In this document: positions 57,739 to 64,000 of the stretch, one piece after another
How positions within the stretch are numbered: the first letter of the stretch is position 1
Layout of the letters: each line of letters begins with the position of its first letter
DNA from: an uncultured Paracoccaceae bacterium
GTDB lineage: Bacteria > Pseudomonadota > Alphaproteobacteria > Rhodobacterales > Rhodobacteraceae
Assembly: GCA_947503765.1 (NCBI GenBank)
Contig: CANNFA010000002.1
Span: forward strand, 1-64,000
Direction of reading: 5' to 3'
Length of the DNA: 64,000 nt
The notes under the pieces: model-generated
What the model was told of the DNA's origin: nothing
What the model saw: the letters and a program-made list of their open reading frames with translations, nothing else
The model's database searches: none
Translations under genes and position numbers: made by a program

Positions 57739-59013
57739 ATGAGAAACGTGCTTCTGACCGCGGCCTGCGCCGCGACCCTGGCGACCGGCGCATTCGCGCA
57801 GGAGATCACGCTGGGCCGCTTCTTCGGCGCCTGCGAGGATGCCGGCACCGACACCACCACCTCGACCGGCGAGGCCTGCATCATCCAGTCGATCATCAAC
57901 GCGGCCGATGCCGAGCTTGACGGCATCTCGATCAACACGCTGCCGACGGATTGGGGCAACTACTACGACCAGATCAAGGCGGCCTATGCCGGCGGCACGC
58001 CACCGGACGTGCATGTCATGCACCGCCACCGGATCCCCGAATTCGCCGGCCTGGGCGCGCTGGCCGAGATCTCGGGCGACCTGGAGGCCGCGGGCATCGA
58101 CCCGGATGACTGGTCGCCCGCCGCGCTGGAGGCCGTCACCTATAACGGGGGCATCTATGGCGTGCCGATGGATTTCCACGCCAACCTCTGGCACGTCAAC
58201 ATGGAGATAATGGCCGAGGCGGGCCTGGTCGAGGACGGCAAGCCGGTTCTGCCGTCGTCTCCCGAGGAATTGCTGGCCCATGCGCAGCAGGTCAAGGAGG
58301 CGACCGGCAAGGATTACCTCGCCGCCGACTTCGCGCAGTTCCCCATCGGCGTGCGGGTCGTGCTGGCGCTCATCTGGCAGCAGGGCGCCAACATCTTCAC
58401 CGAGGACGGCACCGCCACGATCAACACCGAGGCGGGCAGAAACGCGGTCACCGCGATTACCCAGCTGTTCGACGCAGGGCTGGCCGATCCGCAGCTCAAC
58501 TACGCCGATAGCCAACAGGCCTTTCTGAACGGCGAGGCGGCGATCCTGGTGAACGGCACCTGGGTCGTTGATTTCTACACCGCCGAGGCGGCGAAGGAGG
58601 AGGTCGGTCTCGACGATTACTACGTCGCCGATTTCCCCACCCTGTTCGACACCGGCGCGACCTGGGCCGACAGCCATATGTGGGCGATCCCGTCGACCTT
58701 GGACGGCGAAAAGAAGGCCGCCGCGCTGAAGGTGCTGGCCTTCATCAACGACCACAACATCGACTGGGCCCGCACCGGCCACATGGCCGTTCGCAAATCG
58801 GTCGTCGAAAGCGACGCCTACAGATCGCTGCCGCACCGCGACGAATATACCGGCACCGCCGCCATCGCCAAGGACACGCCGCCAAGCCAGCGCTACGGCG
58901 CCATCCAGGACGTGCTGAACCGCGAGCTTCAGGCGATCTGGCTGACCGGCAAGCCGGTCGAGGACGCGCTCGATGACGCCGAACTGGAAGTCCAGGACCT
59001 GCTGGACCGCTGA
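57739..59013 (+). CDS. sugar ABC transporter substrate-binding protein
   Basis: 424 residues. A signal peptide of about 20 residues ends GAFAQE. The body has the type-1 extracellular solute-binding pattern: GGTPPDVHVMHRHRIPEFAG, YGVPMDFHANLWHVNMEIM and LNGEAAILVNGTWVVDFYTA. It binds an oligosaccharide in the periplasm; the adjacent glycosidase suggests a beta-glycoside or xylo-oligosaccharide. GGAGG precedes the ATG. Confidence 0.92.
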   Translation: MRNVLLTAACAATLATGAFAQEITLGRFFGACEDAGTDTTTSTGEACIIQSIINAADAELDGISINTLPTDWGNYYDQIKAAYAGGTPPDVHVMHRHRIPEFAGLGALAEISGDLEAAGIDPDDWSPAALEAVTYNGGIYGVPMDFHANLWHVNMEIMAEAGLVEDGKPVLPSSPEELLAHAQQVKEATGKDYLAADFAQFPIGVRVVLALIWQQGANIFTEDGTATINTEAGRNAVTAITQLFDAGLADPQLNYADSQQAFLNGEAAILVNGTWVVDFYTAEAAKEEVGLDDYYVADFPTLFDTGATWADSHMWAIPSTLDGEKKAAALKVLAFINDHNIDWARTGHMAVRKSVVESDAYRSLPHRDEYTGTAAIAKDTPPSQRYGAIQDVLNRELQAIWLTGKPVEDALDDAELEVQDLLDR

Positions 59014-59086
59014 GCCCGAACGCGCGTCCCGCCGGCCAAGGGCGGGGCGCGCATCCCACGAAACCGCGTTAACCGGGATTGCAGCA

Positions 59087-60190
59087 ATGGACCGCTGGAC
59101 CGAGACCGAAGCCAAGGACTGGTGGCACGCCCGCCCCTGGGTCTGCGGCTTCAATTTTCTGCCGTCCACCGCCGTCAACTTCATCGAGATGTGGCACGCC
59201 GAGACCTTTGACATGCCTACCATTGAACGCGAGCTGGCCTGGGCCGCCGAGATCGGGTTCAACGCGATCCGGGTGAACCTGCCGTTCCTGGGGTGGAAAC
59301 AGGACCGCGACGGGCTGCTCGACCGGCTCGATCGTCTCATGGGATCTGCCGCCGCGCGCGGCATCGACACGGTCCCCTGCCTGTTCGACGATTGCGGCTT
59401 TGGCGGCGCCGAGCCGGTCTGGGGCCCGCAGCCCGACCCGCAGCCCGGCATCCACAACAGCCGCGCCGTCGCCTCGCCCGGGCGCACCGCGGTGCTGGAC
59501 GCGGGCCTGCGGCCGTCTCTGCACGCCTATATCCGCGATGTCGTCGGCGCATTCCGCAGCGATCCGCGCATCCTGATGTGGGATCTCTACAACGAGCCCG
59601 GCAACCGGATGGATTTCGACAGGACCGTCTATTCGCAATTCGATGCCGGGCTCGAAGGCCATGCGCTGTCGCTGATGGAGGAAAGCTTTGCGATCGCCCG
59701 CGACATCGGCCCCGAAGCCCCCCTGACCGTCGCGGCCTGGACCACCCCGCTGCCGGACAGCGACGCGCATCCCTACCAGACCGAAATCGACCGCAGCGCG
59801 CTGCTTCATTCGGACGTGATCACCTTTCACGCCTACTGGAACCGCCGGCGCGTCGCGCAGTTCATCGACTATCTTCAGGTGCTCGACCGTCCGGTCCTGT
59901 GCACCGAATGGATGGCCCGGCAGATCGACAGCCGCATTTCCGACCAGCTCGAACTGTTCCACGCGCGCGGCGTCGGCTGTTTCCAATGGGGCCTGGTCAG
60001 GGGGCGCACGCAGACCTGGCTGCCTTGGCCCGACGACCTCGTTCGGGCCCATGGCGGCCGGGTCGACCGTTCGGTCTGGTTTCACGACCTGCTCGACACG
60101 GATGGAACCCCTTACGACCCGCAGGAGGTCGAAACCATCCGCGTATTGTCCGGCGCGGCGGATGGCAGGAAACACAAGGAGATCGGCTGA
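59087..60190 (+). CDS. glycoside hydrolase (GH5-like), cytoplasmic
   Basis: 367 residues. The (beta/alpha)8 clan-A pattern is shown by ILMWDLYNEPGNRMDFDR with the acid/base Glu170, and VLCTEWMARQIDSRISD with the nucleophile Glu274. Opening WVCGFNFLPSTAVNFIEMW. There is no signal peptide, so it acts on imported sugars. It is often called 1,4-beta-xylanase in databases, but the exact specificity is unknown. Starts 73 bp after the binding protein. Confidence 0.78.
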   Translation: MDRWTETEAKDWWHARPWVCGFNFLPSTAVNFIEMWHAETFDMPTIERELAWAAEIGFNAIRVNLPFLGWKQDRDGLLDRLDRLMGSAAARGIDTVPCLFDDCGFGGAEPVWGPQPDPQPGIHNSRAVASPGRTAVLDAGLRPSLHAYIRDVVGAFRSDPRILMWDLYNEPGNRMDFDRTVYSQFDAGLEGHALSLMEESFAIARDIGPEAPLTVAAWTTPLPDSDAHPYQTEIDRSALLHSDVITFHAYWNRRRVAQFIDYLQVLDRPVLCTEWMARQIDSRISDQLELFHARGVGCFQWGLVRGRTQTWLPWPDDLVRAHGGRVDRSVWFHDLLDTDGTPYDPQEVETIRVLSGAADGRKHKEIG

Positions 60191-61248
60191 TGTCGGGTGT
60201 CACGCTCAACAATGTGATCAAACGCTACGGCGACGTGCAGGTCATCCACGGGATCGACCTTCAGATTGAAGACGGCGAGTTCTGCGTCTTCGTCGGCCCG
60301 TCGGGCTGCGGCAAGTCCACGCTGATGCGCATGGTGGCCGGCCTGGAAGAAACCACCGAGGGCGAGATCCACATCGGATCCAGGGACGTCACCCGCGTCG
60401 ACCCCGCCCAGCGCGGCGTGGCGATGGTGTTCCAGACCTACGCGCTGTATCCGCACATGACGGTCAAGGAAAACATGGGGTTCGGGCTGAAGATGAACGG
60501 CCATCCCAGGGACGAGATCAAGTCCAAGGTGGCCGAGGCAAGCCGCATCCTCAAGCTCGACGACTACCTCGACCGCAAGCCCGCGGCGCTCTCCGGCGGC
60601 CAGCGCCAGCGGGTCGCCATCGGCCGCGCCATCGTGCGCGGGCCCGACGTGTTCCTGTTCGACGAGCCGCTGTCCAATCTCGACGCGGAACTGCGCGTCG
60701 AGATGCGCGTCGAGATCGCGCGCCTGCACAAGGAGATAGGCGCCACGATGATCTACGTCACCCACGACCAGGTCGAGGCGATGACGCTGGCCGACAAGAT
60801 CGTCGTGCTGAAATTCGGACGGATCGAGCAGGTCGGCGCGCCGCTCGACCTGTACCGCGACCCCGACAACAAGTTCGTCGCGGGGTTCATCGGATCACCG
60901 GCGATGAACTTCGTGCGCGGCACGGTGCGCGGCGTCGCGGTGGAGGTTCCGGCCTTCGCCGGAACGGTCCGCCCCGACGTCGCGCTGCCCGCCGAGGGCA
61001 TGGAGGTGATCGTGGGCCTGCGCCCCGAACACGCCGAACTGGACCCGTCGGGCGACACCTTCAGGGTCGAGCTGACAGAGGCGCTTGGCGGCGTCTCTTA
61101 CGCCTACCTCACGGCGAAAACGGGCGAGACGCTGATCTTCGAGGAACGCGGCGACCGCCGGTCAAGGCCCGGAGACACCGTGTCGCTGAACTACGAGCCG
61201 CGGCGGCTCTACGTGTTCGACGCAGAAAGCGAGCGCCGGATCCGGTGA
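60190..61248 (+). CDS. sugar ABC transporter ATPase (UgpC/MsmK type)
   Basis: 352 residues. Walker A GPSGCGKST, signature LSGGQRQRVAIGRAIVRGPD, and Walker B VFLFDEPLSNLDAELRVEMR. A C-terminal TOBE-like domain (VIVGLRPEHAELDPSGD) is present. The ATG overlaps the glycosidase stop (TGATG), last gene of the six-gene locus. It energises uptake. Confidence 0.96.
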   Translation: MSGVTLNNVIKRYGDVQVIHGIDLQIEDGEFCVFVGPSGCGKSTLMRMVAGLEETTEGEIHIGSRDVTRVDPAQRGVAMVFQTYALYPHMTVKENMGFGLKMNGHPRDEIKSKVAEASRILKLDDYLDRKPAALSGGQRQRVAIGRAIVRGPDVFLFDEPLSNLDAELRVEMRVEIARLHKEIGATMIYVTHDQVEAMTLADKIVVLKFGRIEQVGAPLDLYRDPDNKFVAGFIGSPAMNFVRGTVRGVAVEVPAFAGTVRPDVALPAEGMEVIVGLRPEHAELDPSGDTFRVELTEALGGVSYAYLTAKTGETLIFEERGDRRSRPGDTVSLNYEPRRLYVFDAESERRIR

Positions 61249-61614
61249 CAATTGCCTGGGCAGCGCATGATTTCCCACGCTCCACCGCAAGGTGACGGCC
61301 AATTGCGACGAGACGACCCATGCATCCGTGACGGACCGCGATGTCCGCCTCTACAAGAAGGCGTCAGGCGCCGCGGCGAGGTGGTGCTTCATGGGCCATA
61401 CGCCAAGGCTTCGAGTCCGGCGCCGGATCGAGAGGGGTGAGGCACTACAACGCCGCGCGCCCGGTGATGCGCAACGTCGCCCGCCTCAGGCATGGGCAGC
61501 CCTTTGGCGCCGGGATCAGCGCCGACCCGGTTAAGGCCGTCGGCTGAACGCTCCGTGCTGGCCCCGGCGCAGGTAGATCGGCCGCGCGCGGCCAGCCATC
61601 TGCCACGCGCAATC
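61249..61614. other. intergenic region with transposase debris
   Basis: 366 bp hold only the transposase fragment at 61307-61402 and non-coding sequence. No complete terminal inverted repeat or target duplication was recognised. Confidence 0.5.
61307..61402 (+). pseudogene. fragment of an IS5/IS1182-type transposase
   Basis: Frame 61292-61402 gives DRDVRLYKKASGAAARWCFM followed by GHT. Transposases of this group carry DPDARLYRK...CFMGHALMEN at the same place. The rest of the gene and the termini are missing. It is a remnant between the ATPase and the unknown membrane gene. Confidence 0.6.
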
Positions 61615-62595
61615 TCATGCGGGCGCCGAGGCCGAAGGCATCTCGCGCTCGTCGAGATCCAGGTATCCTTCGAGATCCGCGCGCATCCCGGGCGCCAGAT
61701 CCTCGGCATGCATGATGCGCGTGTAGAACAGCGTGAAATAGACGACCTTGATCGCGGTGACGGCGCGGGCCATCAGGGCGTGGAGGAGGACACCGAGAAA
61801 GACGACGGTAAGGACCGGCAACCAGTTGAAGACGGTGTCGGGGCCGATCGGGCCCAGCTGGGGCATGTCGCGGGAAATCTCGGAAAGCGTGCCGGCCGAA
61901 AACGCGCCCGGCATATGCGCCCCGAAGAGAAGCCCGAAGGCAATCCCGGCGATGGCCCCGACGGTATAGATCGGCGCCATGAGCGTGCCGATCACACCCG
62001 CCATGATGTCGATGCCGAACACGCCGGCCAATGTCTCGGGCACGTGATCCTTCAGCCGCTTCAATTCGGCGATACCGTTCCGCAGGCTCAGCCTGTCGAT
62101 GGCGAAGGCCGGCAGCAGGAAATGGTTGACCAGATCCCACACCTCGACGATGCCGCCCAGCAGCAGCGCCATCAGGCCGCCTTCCTTCTTCTTGCGGCTG
62201 GCGACCCAGGCACCGGCCATATCCAGCAGGCCAAGAACACGAACCTGCGACCTGAGGCCGGCAATTTCGCGGCGCGCGTCCCGGCGCGTCGGGGTGCCGC
62301 CGGAGGCCGTTCCATAGGTCAGCCGGCTGAGCGTCAGTTCGGCGCGGTTGTAGAAGAAGAACTTGTAGATGAACATCACCGCCCCGCCGAGAAGGAACCA
62401 GGTGCTGTTGTCGTTTTCGTAGAAGATCAGGAAAAGCCCGGCAAAGAACAGCGCAATCATCACCGCGGCATAGATCCACATGACGAATAGCGGTGCCAGC
62501 AACGCCCGGTTGCGACCGACAATGGTAAAGGTGTGCCGGACGAGAAAGCCCAGCTGCGCAAGGCGCGCCTTGCGGTCCGGTTTGGTGAAATCCAT
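61615..62595 (-). CDS. uncharacterised polytopic membrane protein
   Basis: 326 residues. Apolar segments occur near 32-70 (LLAPLFVMWIYAAVMIALFF, then FAGLFLIFYENDN), 75-90, 190-225, 225-250 and 255-280. FFYNRAELTLSRLTYGTASG and RKKKEGGLMALLLGGIVEVW stand out. It resembles general YIP1/DUF6159-like membrane proteins, but I do not recognise it with confidence. It lies 50 bp from the next gene on the same strand. Confidence 0.65.
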   Translation of the reverse strand: MDFTKPDRKARLAQLGFLVRHTFTIVGRNRALLAPLFVMWIYAAVMIALFFAGLFLIFYENDNSTWFLLGGAVMFIYKFFFYNRAELTLSRLTYGTASGGTPTRRDARREIAGLRSQVRVLGLLDMAGAWVASRKKKEGGLMALLLGGIVEVWDLVNHFLLPAFAIDRLSLRNGIAELKRLKDHVPETLAGVFGIDIMAGVIGTLMAPIYTVGAIAGIAFGLLFGAHMPGAFSAGTLSEISRDMPQLGPIGPDTVFNWLPVLTVVFLGVLLHALMARAVTAIKVVYFTLFYTRIMHAEDLAPGMRADLEGYLDLDEREMPSASAPA

Positions 62596-62645
62596 AATGT
62601 GTTCCTTATCCTTCGTACTGCCGCCTCAAATCCGCCGGTACCGGC

Positions 62646-63599
62646 TCAGCGCGCCCGGCCGTCGCTGAGCGGGCCGAATGCCATCCCGTCATCGGCCAGC
62701 CGGGCGGCGCCGTCCTGCATTGCCGCGGCGATGGCGGCGCTGTCCGAACCGTGTGCCTCACCTCGGCGTTTCGCGAGGATCCTGCCGGTCTCGATATCGA
62801 CGATCTGCGCGAAGACCTCGGCGCGGGGCGGGTTGTCGAGCAGGCCGATCTGGAAGTCGAGCAGCCGGCGGGGCGGGTCCAGCGTGCCTTCTTCGGCGCG
62901 GCAGACCTCGCGAAAGCGGGTCTTCGCCCGGGTGGCGGGCAGGATCGCATTGCCCGATCCCAGCAGAAAACGGATATGCCGCGAAGAGGCGGCGCGCGAC
63001 GGATCGGCCACATTCGCCTCGATTTCGGCGGCGCGAAAGAAATCGCGCGGCGCGAAATCGGCGGTGGGCGGGGTCAGCCCGCGCCCTGCCATGAAGGCCC
63101 GCGCGGCCGCGTTTTCGCGTGCGAAGGCCTTGCGGTCGGCGTCGAAAATGCAATTGACGGGCTGGTGTTCGGTCGCCTTCACCAGCGTCAGCTTCATGCC
63201 GCGCTGTACGGTAAGACCGCCGCCGAACGCTTCCATCCAGCTGTCGATCCGGCGCGGCGTCAGCGCGGTGAACCTGAAAACGCGGGTCGCGCCGCCGCCG
63301 GTCAGCGTGCCGGTCCAGCCCGATGTCGCGGAGCGCAGGATGGGCATGCGCATGCCTTGCCCGTCGATGACGATCCGGTCGCAGCCGTCATAGGTCAGAT
63401 CGACCGTGCCCTCGTTGCGATTGCGCGGGTCGACCTGCACCATGCCGCCGCCCGACATGATGACATCGCCCGATATCGCTTGGTACCGCCCCTGGCAGGG
63501 CAGGGGGTCCGCCCCGGCCGGCAGGGGCAGCGATAGTGCGGCAATGGCCAGGGCCTTGCCCGCGCGGTGTCCGAAACATCTCACTGCGGAAAGCTCCAT
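62646..63599 (-). CDS. hypothetical exported protein
   Basis: 317 residues. An N-terminal signal (MELSAVRCFGHRAGKALAIA, then ALSLPLPAGADPLP) suggests export. Few cysteines (Cys in LPCQGRYQ, DGCDRIVIDG, VNCIFD). The C-terminal half reads EVFAQIVDIETGRILAKRRG with DSAAIAAAMQDGA. That part vaguely resembles CsgG/FlgT-like or lipoprotein folds; I do not assign it. Its start overlaps the next gene by 19 bp. Confidence 0.65.
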   Translation of the reverse strand: MELSAVRCFGHRAGKALAIAALSLPLPAGADPLPCQGRYQAISGDVIMSGGGMVQVDPRNRNEGTVDLTYDGCDRIVIDGQGMRMPILRSATSGWTGTLTGGGATRVFRFTALTPRRIDSWMEAFGGGLTVQRGMKLTLVKATEHQPVNCIFDADRKAFARENAAARAFMAGRGLTPPTADFAPRDFFRAAEIEANVADPSRAASSRHIRFLLGSGNAILPATRAKTRFREVCRAEEGTLDPPRRLLDFQIGLLDNPPRAEVFAQIVDIETGRILAKRRGEAHGSDSAAIAAAMQDGAARLADDGMAFGPLSDGRAR

Positions 63600-64000
63600 T
63601 CGTCGTGCTCGATGCGGAAAATCCGGACCGGGCTGCCGGGCTGTCCGGTATCGGCGCGCAGCCGAAAGATGGCGCGATCCGGCCGGTCGAAATTGGTGAA
63701 ATCGACATTGACGGTGATCATGCCGCGAAACATCGGCTGGTCCGGATCGGGCGCAATGCGGGTGATCCGGCCCTGGAAATCCTGTGCATCGTACAGCAGA
63801 TCGCCGCCATGCCCGGCCAGCGCCGGGACGATGCCCGCAAAGAAATAGCGTTCGGCATTGCCGGCCAGAAACGGATAATCCGCCCGGGATTGCGATGCCG
63901 CCTCGGCCGCGTAAAGATCGCGCACCAGCCGAGCCGCGTCGTCGATCAGCGGATCGCCGATGGTCTTCGCCGCGGGAACGGCATCGGACCGGGTATCGGG
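63581..64000 (-). CDS. hypothetical protein, 5' end outside the window
   Basis: The frame is open from the window edge (64000) to TGA at 63581, so the N-terminus is missing. At least 139 residues: YPFLAGNAERYFFAGIVPAL, RITRIAPDPDQPMFRGMITV and FRLRADTGQPGSPVRIFRIE. A beta-rich pattern suggests a periplasmic or scaffold protein. It is probably co-transcribed with the two following genes. Confidence 0.6.
   Translation of the reverse strand, partial: PDTRSDAVPAAKTIGDPLIDDAARLVRDLYAAEAASQSRADYPFLAGNAERYFFAGIVPALAGHGGDLLYDAQDFQGRITRIAPDPDQPMFRGMITVNVDFTNFDRPDRAIFRLRADTGQPGSPVRIFRIEHDEWSFPQ

Overview
The window looks like a chromosomal segment of a high-GC marine or halotolerant alphaproteobacterium of the Roseobacter/Rhodobacteraceae type. 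The evidence is the five-gene atpHAGDC operon with no F0 genes beside it, the hisD/UPF0262/LMW-phosphatase block, the short RNase E/G, many proteins of Rhodobacteraceae type, and an ectABC-ask cluster for the osmolyte ectoine. No rRNA genes, CRISPR array or replication origin were seen. Two tRNA genes are present (Phe and elongator Met).

Layout. 1-2745 is a graveyard of insertion sequences: one end of an IS21-type element lies inside a decayed IS66 element, next to tRNA-Phe. 2746-9000 holds RNA and translation housekeeping (RNase E/G, maf, infA, rpsD) and the hisD operon, which carries an inserted GIY-YIG/DUF4357 gene. 9209-13869 has a Hint-domain protein, an LpxR-like outer-membrane enzyme and two oxidoreductases. 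14179-15443 is a nitric-oxide module: truncated hemoglobin, an NsrR-like regulator and a DUF6522 protein. 15425-24708 holds small conserved genes, a TSUP transporter, a DEAD-box helicase, ChaC and a MotA/ExbB-like plus giant MotB/OmpA-like envelope pair. 24807-45780 is mostly housekeeping: clpA, gloB, atpHAGDC, prs, a threonine aldolase, cysQ, pmbA, pyrF, cutC and clpB. 45851-48935 is a znuBC-zur/znuA zinc uptake locus around a palindromic Zur-like box. 49717-54190 is marR(ectR)/ectA-ectB-ectC-ask with a strong palindromic operator.

54323-61614 reads as a sugar-utilisation islet. tRNA-Met is directly followed by a recombinase-like remnant whose reading frame runs into the tRNA. Next come a LacI regulator, two ABC permeases, a periplasmic binding protein, a cytoplasmic glycoside hydrolase and the ATPase, and then a transposase fragment. 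61615-64000 carries three poorly characterised minus-strand genes (one membrane protein, one exported protein, one cut by the window end).

The less ordinary items are the ABC/glycosidase islet at tRNA-Met, the MotA/MotB-like pair with a seven-fold 28-residue coiled-coil repeat, the foreign-looking nuclease gene wedged into the hisD operon, and the well-defined operators for Zur and EctR. I did not find a clearly new multi-gene system. The MotA/MotB-like pair is the closest candidate for unexplained function. All identifications are from reading the sequence; no database search was run.
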